From Orientallactaga sibirica (taxonomy: Eukaryota > Chordata > Mammalia > Rodentia > Dipodidae), in the NCBI GenBank assembly GCA_036365145.1, contig JAEOAD010000018.1, positions 9,690,001 through 9,754,000 of the forward strand: DNA of 64,000 nt, read 5' to 3'. A program made the translations under genes and the position numbers. The notes beneath the pieces are model-generated. The model was given only the letters and a program-made list of their open reading frames with translations, had not been told where the DNA came from and searched no databases. Below are positions 1 through 11,724 of this stretch, piece after piece. Each line of letters begins with the position of its first letter. Within the stretch, counting starts at the first letter, position 1.

Positions 1-130
1 GAGTCATGCTTCCTCCAGCAATAGTCCACCCAAAAAAAGCTCCTCAGCCTTCACAAACAGCACCACCAACTGGTGACCAGGTTTTCAAACACATGATTCT
101 CTAGGGAACATTCTGCACTCAAACCAAAAT
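1..130 (-). mobile_element. MaLR-type LTR fragment cut by window edge
   Basis: The stretch 'ttcaaacacatgattct' followed by 'cattctgcactcaaacca' is the antisense form of the start of MaLR-like rodent LTRs (compare the sense copy near 43,740 and the antisense copy near 36,520). Only the 5' part of the LTR, read on the minus strand, lies in the window. Diverged, no coding content. Exact family not determined. Confidence 0.55.
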
Positions 131-300
131 AAAGAGGTTAGAATTTTTCACAGAACTGTTGGATATTTGAATCGCTTCCTGGGAGGAATGTTTTATAGCC
201 CCTTATGGTCCAAAGCACACACTCTCTTACATATATTTGCTACCTCAAAATCTACTAAAGTGAAATAGCAAATCTTTACAAATCCTTTGGTCATTTTAAA

Positions 301-503
301 GGTTTATTTTATTTTATTTATATTTATGAGAGAGAGAGAGAGAGAGAGAGATTGGGTACCCCAGGGCCTCTAACCACTGCAAACTAACTACAGATGCATG
401 CACCACCATGTGTATCTGGCTTACATGGGTTCTGGGGAGTCAAACCTGGGTCCTTAGGCTTCACAGGCAAGTGCCATAACTGCTAAACAATCTCTCCAAC
501 CCT
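301..503 (-). mobile_element. Dipodid-type tRNA-derived SINE, antisense, with 16-bp TSD
   Basis: Antisense copy: A-rich tail and GA tract at the left (about 301-351), then the body, then the complement of the ID-like head ('tctctccaac') at the right. It is flanked by a perfect 16-bp duplication, ctttggtcattttaaa, at 285-300 and 504-519, which proves insertion by L1-type target-primed reverse transcription. The perfect TSD implies a fairly young insertion. RNA polymerase III-type element with no protein. Confidence 0.9.
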
Positions 504-519
504 CTTTGGTCATTTTAAA

Positions 520-1664
520 CTGGGTTACTTTCTTTTTGATGCTGTATTATCAATGTTCTTTATGGATTTGGGGTGGTAATTCCTAGTCAGATAGAGTGAA
601 ATTATTTTGTCTACTCTGTGGTCTGATTTTGTTGACTGCTTAATTTACTATGCACAACTCTTTTTCCTTTATCTATGTAGTATGACTTGCAGAAATCCAT
701 TGACATATACTTATATGAAAGGACTGACTATTTAATAAAAAATTACACTCCTCACATTTGTTGCAGTGATGAAAATAAAAAGTATCACCCAATATTTTTA
801 TACAGTAGTTCATATATATTGTTGTACCTCACTCCTTTTCCTATACCACCAGATTCCCTGTATTTTAGATATTCTTTCTGTTAATCAGAGTTGTGACCAT
901 TGAAAAGTCATTTATTTATCCCAGGGTACATCACACTTTCTACTGTATAACCTACTAAAACTCGTCATATAATTCATACGTACTAAGTTGTTGGCACTGT
1001 GAAATGTGCTAACCTTCTGACATCAGAGAGAGCTCAAGGATTAGTGCTAGAGACGGATAATGAAAGAAGTATTTAGTTTACAAGTGTCTAAGCATGGAGG
1101 CAAACACAATGTTCTCTGACAGTGAATTTGTAAAAGGAGCATAGAAGGGAATTTGGCACAGAAAGGGTTTGATCTAATGTCTAACATGGAATGGGCAACA
1201 TCTAGTGGAGTCAGTGGAGATGGTGGGAAATAAGATTGTGCAGAGAGCAAGTTCCAAATCCACTGAACCTTGTAGCCTCTTGTGGGGCACTCCAGGACCT
1301 GCTCAGGAAAAACTACCTGTACTCTAAAACATCCACCCCTCATGTATTGTTGCAGTGATGAAAATACATCACGTGGGCATAAAGATATAGTGTCAGATAT
1401 TACCTGTAGAGCTTTGTAGGATAGGTTAGCCAATAGGGTAAAAAGCATAGTTTACTTTTGATATAGAAAACTAAGATTAAAGTTAGCTTTTCATATGGTA
1501 GATTATGTTCACTTCTTTATAACACTTCTCATATTGTATCACAGTTACTTGCTGTAACTTATTTTCCCACTATAAGTTTTGAACCCACAAGGACAGACCA
1601 TGGACATATACAACCCTGTATAACCTACTTAGATGAAAACAATCTTTAAAAATAAAAAGAAATA
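520..1664. other. Unassigned non-coding stretch
   Basis: No recognisable gene or repeat family. A 133-codon open frame on the minus strand (1047-1448) has no family resemblance and is probably chance. It contains one of two copies of a 20-bp exact repeat (see findings). Confidence 0.4.
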
Positions 1665-1800
1665 AGTTGGGCATGGTGGCACATGCTTTTAATCCCAGCA
1701 CTCAGGAGGCAGAAGTAGAATTGCTATGAGTTCAAGACCAGCCTGAGACTACATAGTAAATTCCAGGTCAGCCTGGGCTAGAGTGAGATCCTACTTTTTT
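1665..1800 (+). mobile_element. B1 SINE (7SL-derived)
   Basis: Sense B1: starts 'gttgggcatggtggcaca', carries 'aatcccagcactcaggagg' and ends 'gcctgggctagagtgagat'. It is followed by a T/A-rich and AAAT-rich tail to about 1872. Several substitutions from the rodent B1 pattern indicate a middle-aged copy. No clear TSD because both flanks are A-rich. Confidence 0.85.
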
Positions 1801-1879
1801 GTTTTTGGTTTGTTGAAACCCTAATTTGAAAAGCCAAAAATAAATAAATAAAGAAAAGAAGATAAATAAATAAGTCCCC

Positions 1880-2569
1880 AAATTTGAAAAATCTTGAAAT
1901 GTTTCAGTATGTATCAGTCTAAAAACCTAGCCTTGGTAAAGCAAGCAGATGCAGTGTACTGACCCTGGAACCATCCTTGTGGGTGATATGAAGTTTGAAA
2001 GGCCTCACCCTGTTTCAGATGGGGAATCACTCTGGACTTTGCAATGGTATGTTCATGCTTACTGCAAAACAATCACTGTGAATACACAGTCATGGGTCTA
2101 GTTAGGTAGTTGGTACAATGAGAACAAATAAAACCCAAACCAGGATAATGGTGAGAGAGGGAGAGTGGCAGCACATCAGAGACCCATTCAAAAGGTAGAA
2201 GGATTATGTGACTTCACTCTCAACTGACTTTTACAGGATATTTATAGTGTATCATGTACTAAGCAAATTGAGCAAAAATAATCCCCAGGCCTGCCACTAA
2301 GGAGCTGAATTGTTTTTAAAAGTGTGAGAACATGCCACTTACCCAGATGCTGAATAAATCATTCTTGAGATACAACTAATCTATAGTAACTGGGGGATCA
2401 GAAATAAACAAGTCAATATCCTTATTTATCCTCAAGGAATTTCTGTATTATTGGAAAATATGCAAATATCCTCACAATATGGAGGTGAATAATACTTGAA
2501 AGAATACAACAGTTATACATAAAATGTTAAAATATAATTGGGTAATTTTAGTATTACAGTAGAGAAGTA
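1880..2569. other. Unassigned non-coding stretch
   Basis: AT-rich DNA with no recognisable repeat or coding signal. Confidence 0.4.
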
Positions 2570-2900
2570 AAGGCTGGGACATGATTCAGTGGATACAGCC
2601 CTTGCTATGCAAGTACTTGGATTCAAATCCCTGAATTCATATAAAAAGTCAGGTGCTGTAATAGGCATCTCTATTCCCAGCATGTCTATGATGATATGAG
2701 AGGCAGAGATAGAAGCTTCAGGGATATCTAGCATAGTGTATACAGTAGTAAACAATGACAGACCCTGTTTCAAACAAGGTAGTAGGAAAGGACCAACACC
2801 CAATGTTGTCTTTTGACCCCCACACAAATGCCAAGGACCAGAGATGTCATAGCACACCTGTGCTGGCTTCCACTCCACCCCACCCCTACACACAGAGTAA
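2570..2900 (+). mobile_element. B4-type composite SINE
   Basis: It begins with a tRNA-like/ID-like head ('aggctgggacatgattcag') and continues through a B1-like middle ('gaccctgtttcaaacaagg'). It closes with the typical 'cccccacacaaatgcc ... acacag' end. This head plus B1-like body is the organisation of rodent B4/RSINE elements. Diverged; open frames across it (such as 2755-2982) are incidental. Confidence 0.75.
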
Positions 2901-5604
2901 GAAGGTCACAAATCACAAGATATTTGAAATAGAATATGCTTTCTGTCCTAAATCTAACCACATATTCCCAGGCAGAGCTTAGATTGGTGACCTGAATATC
3001 AAATACCATAGGGGACTAAGGCAGTCTTGAAATACCCTAGAGACACATGGCTTGGGAATATTCTAAGAGCCTCTTGTTTAAATGGATGAATATTTAAAAC
3101 CAATAACTGACAAAACAAGAAAAATACACCCAAACTGTCACCAGGTCAGTTCCCATAGCAGTACTGCTGTATGATACATGCCCAGATGATAGATCTAGAA
3201 GCACAGAAAGAAGTTAGGTGTAGGTATTGTGGAAAATAAATATTCCCTTTCAAAGCACTTACCTCAGAATATGCATGCAAGGTTTCTTGAGCAAGGCAGT
3301 ACTAATACAGAACAAGAGAGAGTCGTTTCACTGGGCTGAAGAGGCTGCTTCTAACAGCTGATTCACCAACATGGAAAAGCTTGATGTTCTTAGATTCATT
3401 GGGAGTTTCTCCACATATTCGTATTCAAACTTTTATTTGCTTCCTAATCACTTACTTTAATAGTAGATGATACCTTGAGGCTGAGTTCAGATTGCATATA
3501 TTTCAGCTTGTAATATGAGATTTGGGTTTTATTTCTCATCAATCTCTGCCTATTAGCTATAAGAGAAAAGGTACTTCAGGGCACACATTGAAGGGATTTG
3601 AATACTTGAGCACATACATTTCTTGCTTCACTTTGTCTACCAACATCAGAAATGATTGACCAGCTTCTTTATACTTGTGAGTTTATAAACATAGCTGCTC
3701 AAATATCCCATTCTGATATTCTTAACACCTGAATTGCCAGATCAAACCAAGAGCAATCAATGTTCAACATACTACTGAAAATGCAACCATTAGTGTCTTT
3801 ACATCTAATCATTTCAGGAAACCTCAAAACTAATTCAGAAAACATCCCCAAAATTCATTTTCTCTAGTAGTACTACTCTCAGTATCAAACCTGAATTACT
3901 ATATATATATATATATATATATGGCACATGAATAAATTTATTATATGATGTTGGCTCATGTGATTAAGAAGGGAAGGTAGGTCTTTAGAATTAGGTGGCA
4001 AAGTGGATATACTGAAGAACTGAGTTTTATTTCAGTCCCAGTTCAAAGGCCTGACTATCAGGAAGGTTAATGATGCAGGCAGTCTGACCATGAAAACATG
4101 AGAGCAGCAATGACAACAATAACAAAACAAATACCCTCAGCCATTATGAAAGTCAAACAGCAAGAGATATAGTAGACTGATGTTTTGGTTTAAACCCAAA
4201 GACAGGAGCAAACCAAACCTCCTTCCAAAGGACATCATGCAGGAAAAATTCCTTCTTAGTCAAAAAAGGATAAGCTTTGTGTTCTAATCAAACCTCCAAA
4301 TGATCAGATGGGACCTGCACACATAAGGGAAGATAATTCACTTTACTCAGTCTATTAATATAAAATATCCTCGTGGACATACCCAGAATAATATATTACT
4401 AAGTATCTGGGCACCTTCTAACCCAGTCAACTTGGTTCATGAGATTAGCCATCACAAATTACATTTAGAATGACTTTCTTTGTAGCCTCAGTTCTACAGA
4501 GGGTAGCTCTTTACCTAGGACTTATATATATACATATATATATTTACTTTACATTAAGACATAAAAGTATGTCTTTTGTATATGCATATACAGAGAGAAA
4601 TTACAATAGAATAAATAATTAGTATAAGGAATTAATAATGTTTTTATCAACTTACAACACTCTATCTTTTGATAATTGGCCTGTAATTTTTCCCCATTCT
4701 GACATTTATATTCCATGGATCAGACAAAAATCTCCCTACCTTTATAAAAGCAAATTACTCTCCACATATCATAAAGGAATTGTATGAAAAAATATAGTCT
4801 TTTTTAAATGACAAGTTTTGCTATTTCTACCACTTGCTTCACAATGGAAAGAATGAAGAAATTGAGATGTGATATACTGATAGCAAATGAATCAGTCAAT
4901 CCCATAAGGGAGGGTACCAATAATTACCAAGAAGAGAGGAATAATAAGACTACAAAATTCTCCTAAATTTTGATACAGAGCAAGGACTTTAAATCTGGAG
5001 TTGGCCAAGCCACTAGAGAAGTGATGTCCTGTTAAGAAATTATGATCTTACGTGAGGTAGTTTTCTGTCAAGATAGACAAAGCCATTTCTAGAAGCCAGA
5101 AAACACTACTTGTGGGCCTGGTAGTTTGGTGAAGGATGTTTTAAGTCTAGAATGGGAGTGGAAGATGGAGTAGTTAAGGCAGGTAGTTCACCCCACAGTC
5201 CTTTACCAGCCATGGCAAAGTGTGACTGGCATGGAGAGCTGTGATCCAGCTCACCATTCTGTAGCTGTGCTGATGGTCGCCTCTTTCTGGGGTGTGATTG
5301 GAGGAGCTTAGGGCGATGGCCACCATATTCCCTCTGAATCTACTGCACTGAAGCCACACCTGGAAACAATGGAATGACTCAGCAATAGTCTGATGGACAT
5401 TTTTAGTGAGGAATCTTTGGGGAGTTACTTAGCTCTATAAAGATGTTCAAAGACTCACATTCATTCCATTTGTGACTCTGCCTTCTTCAAGATCTTTGCT
5501 TATTAGAGAAGTAGGCAGGCCTATAATCACTTCAGGATAAGAATCATTGATTCTTCTCCCACTTCATTGGTCATACATCAGTCTCTTAAGTTTAATTGAA
5601 TGTG
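2901..5604. other. Unassigned non-coding stretch with AT microsatellites
   Basis: About 2.7 kb with no recognisable gene. It holds a pure (AT) run of about 23 bp at 3,900-3,922 and an interrupted TA-rich tract near 4,519-4,543. The rest appears to be unique or very old repeat DNA. Confidence 0.4.
3900..3922. repeat. (AT)n microsatellite
   Basis: Uninterrupted alternating T/A of about 11 units. Likely length-polymorphic. Confidence 0.9.
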
Positions 5605-5975
5605 AAGCTGAACATTTATTGTCATCTTAACTGGTTTTAGAATCACCTAGGAAATAGACCACTGGATATGTCTGTGGGAGTATTTCCAGAGAGGTTTAAC
5701 TGAGCAGGGAAAACTCACCTTCTATATATATGGTCACATACCATGGCATGAGCATAAGGGTAAATTGAAAAGAAGAAACTGAGCTGAGCAAGAGCATTCA
5801 TCTCACCTTATTTCTTTACTACAAATGCAATATAACCAGCTGCTTCATACCCACACTATCATACTTTTCCTCCCATGATGGACTGTAACCTCAAACTGTG
5901 TTCAAAAATAAATCTTTCCTTCATTAAGTTATTTTTAAAGGTATTTTATCATAGAAACAGAAAAGTAATGAATGC
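5605..5975 (+). mobile_element. ERVL/MaLR-type LTR, sense, probably solo
   Basis: The order of blocks matches rodent ERVL-class LTRs: 'attgtcatcttaactggtt', 'agaatcacctagga', 'cataccatgg', 'gatggactgtaacctcaaac', the polyadenylation-like 'aaaataaatctttcct' (about 5,910) and an end near 'aacagaaaagtaatgaa'. No internal retroviral sequence follows, so it is most simply a solo LTR. Boundaries are approximate and no TSD was found. Very diverged. Confidence 0.65.
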
Positions 5976-6246
5976 ACTTTGTAACACTTACCCTACTTAT
6001 ATGCCCAGGAAGGAAAGGGGCACACTTGTGTTCACTAGTGGCATTTGCCATGCAATATAAAACATTTAGGCAGATGTGTATTTAAACTCCAGTTGTATTC
6101 TCACAAGATATGCATCATGGAGGCTGACTCTAAAATTTTGTCATCTCTAAGGCATGACTTTCATGTGCTCTAAGTGACTTTCTGAAAAAAAAAGTAAATG
6201 AGGTGAAATTAGTTTCACACAAAGTGTTTCACAAATTTCTCTTGTC

Positions 6247-6289
<43 letters not shown>

Positions 6290-6885
6290 GGTAAGGCTAG
6301 TCTTTCTAATATGGAAATCTGAGCTGCAACTAAATCTTTGGTGCTGAGAGTACTTGTGCAGCATGTGGAAGATAGACCTCAGGAGCTGCACAGTCCTTCA
6401 ACATGTGAGAGGATCTGAAATATTCATTTAGCACAGCAGGTTGAAGCACAGGGACACTGGGAATTTACACTGGAACTGAAGTGTGGAAGTGCTCCATAGC
6501 TGTGGCTTTTCTTTTCTTCTGGAACTAAATCCTCTCAGCATAATATCAACATCTGCAAAGCTTTCCGACTTGACTTTTCATTTCTGCTCTCTACAGAACT
6601 GAGCTTGCCTTGGCCTTTTCATCTCAGCATTTAGCTGAGAAGAATTTCAATTGTTTGCAGTCAATCCCACAGTACTTTTCCAATTTACCTTTGTTTTCTT
6701 TGGGATTGTCAGAAAGCCCCATGTGCCCTATGCAATTCAGTTGTGATTCCAGAAGAGCCTGGGGCCTCAAAGTCAAAAATGATTTTTGAAAAGATTTCAG
6801 CAATGTATGAGAAAAGCAGCAATGGAATGGCAATCAAGCCAGAGCAGCTTCTGGCTCTGTGACCTTCAACACATCAATGTTTGAT
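5976..6885. other. Unassigned non-coding stretch around a TTTA microsatellite
   Basis: Apart from the tetranucleotide array at 6,247-6,288, no repeat or coding signal recognised. Confidence 0.4.
6247..6288. repeat. (TTAT)n microsatellite
   Basis: About ten uninterrupted TTAT units. It may be the T-rich relic of an A-rich retrotransposon tail, but no SINE body adjoins it. Confidence 0.9.
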
Positions 6886-7085
6886 TTGTGTGTGTGTTTA
6901 TTTTGAGGTTGTATATTCATTGTACACAGTGTTGGGCTTCATAAAGACATTTCATCCAACTACATCATATGCTTTGACCATATTCACTCCTATAGTGTCC
7001 CCATTCACCTCTTTCCTGCTAGTGTCCTTTTCCCCCAGACATTCCTTCTATGCTTTTATGTCATTCATACATAGAAATATGATAC
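6886..7085 (-). mobile_element. Old rodent L1 3'-UTR fragment (Lx-like), antisense
   Basis: The run 'gctttgaccatattcactcc' followed by C/T-rich 'cccattcacctctttcctgc' resembles the antisense of old rodent L1 3'UTRs, where a purine-rich tract precedes the tail. Short and diverged, identified by resemblance only. Confidence 0.45.
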
Positions 7086-7599
7086 AGGATCAATTTTTAA
7101 CTAAACAAGGATTGTGAATTCCTTGGGTTTTACTTCCATGTATACAGGCAGACATTTCTGAAGGTGACATGTGGGCGACTTTGTCCTTTACAACACTGTT
7201 TTCCACTTACTTTACACAATGAGAATGCTAGTAATGTCTTATCAACAAAAATTCCATTTGTAGTGTCAAAAAAGTTCTCTAAATTATGTTGATCTATAAT
7301 GGTAAGTAATGATTCTATTTCCTTTAACACTGTGATTTGAGCAAAGGACTTGTTTATTCCAATGCAGTGTGAAATGAGAAACTGAGAAATCCTCGGTATT
7401 CTAAGGACTTGGTCTCATGAAAAGGCATCGGAATCAATTTAATTAGACTCTATTTCCAACTTATTCCATGTAAAACTCTTTATTTTTAAGTAATTTATTG
7501 TAAAAGGAAGAAAGAATCCTTGCCTTGCAGTTGGTGCATTTTAAAACTGTTGGCAGTCCTGGATAGTGTAAAACAAAGAGATAGCAAATGCAAACACTG
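7086..7599. other. Unassigned non-coding stretch
   Basis: No recognisable element or coding signal. Confidence 0.4.
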
Positions 7600-7885
7600 T
7601 GCAGTGTTGGTCCCCACTTTCCAATATCAAGTAGACACTGTTACCTGGCTTATGACCAGCTTTCTTCTGAGCAAAAATCACAAAGAATACTGTTCTTCTA
7701 GAGGAGAAGAGAGCTGTGAGGATGCAGCAAGAAGAAATTGTCCCCAGACACCACAGTGGTCCTTACCAGATCTCAATCTTGCTGTCACTGATGTCATACA
7801 TTCAGCTTCTAGAAGTGTAAGAAAGAAACTTCTGTAATTTAGCCTCCAGTCTGTGGTGCTGTCTTAGAAGCCTGAGTTGGATAAC
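7600..7885 (+). mobile_element. MLT1-like (MaLR) LTR, 3' part
   Basis: The end carries 'gtgtaagaaagaaacttctg' and 'ccagtctgtggtgctgtctt', which match the MLT1 tail pattern (paraphrased as 'ctgtaagaaataaatttctg ... cagtctgtggtattttgtta'). Upstream, 'gctgtgaggatgcagcaaga' and 'ccttaccagatctcaatctt' fit the MLT1 middle. A 105-codon open frame (7520-7837) runs through it and is not a gene. Confidence 0.6.
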
Positions 7886-9085
7886 AGAGGAATTTCATTG
7901 TCTTATTCACATGATTATTGTGACATCTGAAAGAACACCATTCATACAACAAGCACCATGGGATATCTACAATGCATGACACCCTGTGACAGGCACACAC
8001 AGGACATATAAATACACATATGCCATGTATCCATTCCAAAGGAGTGCCTCTCTCAAAGAAGGTGCTTATTACCAAAGTATGAAGGTGATACTAATTCATA
8101 ATACATACATTTTTCTTAAAACATGGATATTAGAGTTAACGTTCATGGAAACATTTACATGATAGTGAACCTAGTAAGATTCTGTTACTCTGTGGTCTGC
8201 AAATTCAGACATCAGCTCCTCTTCACAGACCTTTTATCACATCTTCTCTACTACTAACTAGAGTTCTGAAATGTTTGTGGAATCAGTGTGGGAATCAGTG
8301 ATAACATGCATATTGTATGTAATATGTGTAACATGACTTCATGCACAGTAGAGGAAAGCAGGACACAAGTTGTAAGCACTCTGTGACCATTACACATTAA
8401 CACATTTCTGTATATAGTGAAAATAAGTTTTTTTATGATTCTTGTATGATCATAAAAGGAATAATGCCATAATAACCAGGAAAACAGAGACAAGGAGAAC
8501 AAGGAGTTATCTGTCCCAAGTTATCTGTCCTAGCAAAAAAGACAGTGGTTCAGCTTAGATTAGAATATATTTAGAAATACACAACTATAAGGATTGCCTT
8601 TGAAGTGTAAGAGAAAGACACAGATTGACTCCCTTTTAATGTTTCAAGCTATAGCATTGTTGCTAAAAGCTGAAGCTACAAAGGCAGCAGCATGTCTTGC
8701 TGTGGAACCTAAATGAATTACCTGCAAATGAATTGGTAGAATCACCTATCTCATAGGTTTAATTATGGCTAACAATAATAAGAATCAATAAATGCTAGTT
8801 CTGGAACTTGAGAGAAGAACACATTTAGAGAGGCAACAACATGGAAGTCTTTAAAATAAAATAAAGACATGACACTTTACTTGAGATTCCGTTTGTTATG
8901 TCAGATCATTTCTACCAGCTGTGGAAGTAAAGCCATTGACTATATACATAGGTGATAAAGTCATTTGTTTGTCTGTGTTTTATACTTGAAGTTGTTGTGA
9001 GTCTACATCTGCCTTCGTACACATAATCATGCAGATGTCAAAACCATACAGGAAGCAGAGAGAACATGTTTACATAGTAAAATCC
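7886..9085. other. Unassigned non-coding stretch
   Basis: About 1.2 kb of AT-rich DNA with no repeat or coding pattern I recognise. Confidence 0.4.
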
Positions 9086-9560
9086 AGGTCACCATAAGAA
9101 TGATAGTTTTCTATCACTGTGAAGCAAATTATCACACAATTGTCAAAAGCATCATTTATTTTCTTACAGTTGGAAGTCATGGAGCCATTAGCTTGTTGCT
9201 CTCTTCAGGATTTCACAAGGCTGAAAACAAAATGATAGTCAATCAGGGCTTTCATCTCAGGCTCAGGGGAAGAAACCACTTTGACTCCAGTAAATTGCTT
9301 GTAATCTGGCTTTCTTCATAATCTTAGAGGAGGAATCCACTTTGACTTCTATAGGTTGTTTGCAAAAGTACAATATGGAACTGTAAAGCCTGAGGTCCAG
9401 GCAACTTGGAAGGCTGTGAACCAGGACTGCTGGAAATTTCCAGTCTCCAGCATTTCCAGCCATGAAATGTTCACTGTCTCCAAGCCCTCTCCAGCTAGGA
9501 GATCATGAACTTTTCCTTTATAACCAGCAGTAGGAACAGCAGGTCAAAGGACACAGGCAT
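9086..9560 (-). mobile_element. Possible MLT/MER-type LTR remnant, antisense
   Basis: The opening 'ctatcactgtgaagcaaatt' and 'tttattttcttacagttgga' resemble the antisense of old mammalian LTR elements whose sense end reads 'aatttgttacacagtgatag'. Family and boundaries are uncertain. Small open frames here (9100-9321 and 9263-9463) are incidental. Confidence 0.35.
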
Positions 9561-9574
9561 CATCCTGAATTTTT

Positions 9575-10600
9575 TTTTGCCATGTGAAAGATACAATTTT
9601 ATGATTGTAAATAATGTTTATTGATCATGTCATACTACCCCAATCAAAAATCAGACAATTTCCACCAGAAACTAACCTTATGCCCATTCTAATTCATTCC
9701 CACCTGTCATGATCATATAATAGAATCATAAAGCTTCTATTATACTCATTAACATCTGGCATCTTTTCTCCAGGCATTATATTTTAAGGTACATCATGAT
9801 ATTTATATATCAATAGTTTATTCCATTTTAAGGAAGTTATTACTTTGTATGACCATACCATAGTTTGCTTATAGATTTAAATGCTCATTAACATTTTAAT
9901 TGTAAACTTCTTGAGTAAAGCTGCTATGAACATTCTAAAAACATCACCTGGAAGTAACTTTCCAGTGCATTGGGATAAATAGATATAGATGGAAATCTCT
10001 GGTTCTTTAGGTAGATGTATGTTCAATTGCCAAAAAATGATCCAAATTGATTGTATTAGTTTAGATCACATCCTCCAAATTCCAAGTATGATGTAGGAAT
10101 TCCAGCTTGTACACATCATCACTATCTTGTTCTTTGTCTAATTTCATCCATTTTTAAATGAGAACTTGTACTAGTTTTATGTTGTGGCTATAATCTTTTA
10201 CTTCCTTTATGTATAATGATGGTAAGTATCATGCATCTTCTCTTTTGAAGTGTCTGTACAAAGTACCTCCCATATATTCATTGATAAACTACTCTTTTTA
10301 ATATTTTTAGTTTTATTTATTTATTTGAAAGAGAAAGAGAGAGAGGGGGGGGGAGAGAATGGGCATGCCAGGGCCTCCAGCCACTGCAAATGAATGCCAG
10401 ATACATGTGCCTCCTTGTGCATCTGGCTAACATGGGTCCTGAGGAATTGAACCTGGGTCCTTTGGCTTTGCAGGCAAGTGCCTTAACTGCTAAGCCTTCC
10501 CTCCAGCCCTCATTGATAAACTACTCTTACTATTGGTTTACTTCTACATATTCTGAATAAAGTCCTTCATCAAGTATATTATGCATCCATAATAAATATC
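9575..10600 (-). mobile_element. Fossil mammalian L1 3' region, antisense, split by a SINE
   Basis: Short blocks match the antisense of ancient L1 ORF2-end/3'UTR sequence: 'aatgtttattgatcatgtca', 'ctgctatgaacattctaaaa', 'caattgccaaaaaatgatcc' and, after the inserted SINE, 'acatattctgaataaagtcc'. The SINE at 10,297-10,509 sits in the middle. No frame is open, so no function remains. Confidence 0.6.
10297..10509 (-). mobile_element. Dipodid-type SINE, antisense, with 19-bp TSD
   Basis: T-rich tail and GA/G tract at left, body, then the complement of the ID-like head at right ('ccctccagccc'). A perfect 19-bp duplication, tcattgataaactactctt, lies at 10,278-10,296 and 10,510-10,528. It interrupts the fossil L1 and is clearly younger than it. 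Confidence 0.92.
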
Positions 10601-11724
10601 ACATATAAAATTGAGTATATATAAGTAAACTTTCAAGAAGAAATACAAAGGAAATAGAAAAAAGGTGTTTTAATACTTAACCTTTCCCCCAAACTACCAA
10701 TTCTTTCTCTTTTGAATCTCCTAACATAAAAAAAAAGAGAATGTGCATGTGTTCAGCAATACCACTATGCAAACAACTGTGATGTATTCTGTATAATACT
10801 TCATCTATCTAGCACAGGAAGAAATTCGTGACATCAGGAGATTAGAGTGCATGTTATCTAGCTTTCTGTCTGATTTAGGATAGAATTTGGCATATTGAAA
10901 ATGGTCTATCATATTTGTTGAGAGTATAAGATAAGTCAATTGGCAAATTATCTCATTTAATTATGCAAAAGAGAGACCCAATCACTGAACTTTGGAAAAA
11001 TATAAGATCATTCCAAGTAAATGCAACATGTATCTGACATGTATTTGACATGTTGATAGTGTTTGTCTTCATCCAAAAGAGGGATGAGCACAAATAGAAA
11101 CCAGAGAAACAAATGAAGTATCCATCCACAGTTCTTAAATGGACATAAATACCTTTCAGCTCAAGGTAAGAATTAAATAGAGTATTAATGTTTCTGAGTA
11201 ATCAATTTCTCTCCTGAATCATGGCTTTTCATATTTCTCTTGGATCAATCCTATCAGCATTCACACATGGCTCTCTCTCTTTTCATTAACTCGTATTTTT
11301 TTCCCCAAAATTCATTACTTATCTTTATTTTCTCAGACTTGTTCTGCATTGATTTTTCTTGATTTCTGAGACAGCCTTAACTGCTTCAGTAGCCATAATG
11401 TAATGATTACGTCTATCTGCTTCCCCAACAGTCATCACTGCATATACTTTCTCATACAACTTTCCAGATACATTAACGGCCTCTTCTCTCATTCTTAAGA
11501 TGCACATTTTCATCTAGTCAGCTGAAATCTATATAATACATATTGAGCTTCTCAATATTTCTGACTTTTATAGATTGGCATAGTTTTAGCAGTAAACATC
11601 TGTGTACTCAGTACATTGAAGTTGGAGTGGCAGTAGGAGACAATAATCAGGAGGGTTTGTCCATTTCTTCAACTAATAATTATGATTTAATCTGAAAAGC
11701 AGAGTTTCGTTTGACTCTACTAAG
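10601..11724. other. Unassigned non-coding stretch
   Basis: No recognised family. A 62-codon frame on the minus strand (11,325-11,513) has an unusually protein-like composition (see findings), but I cannot name it. Confidence 0.4.

Noticed and set aside
1047..1448. 133-codon minus-strand open frame
   Set aside because: No recognisable family and no exon-like context; consistent with a chance frame.
7520..7837. 105-codon plus-strand frame as a gene
   Set aside because: Its 3' half lies in an MLT1-like LTR and the composition is unremarkable.
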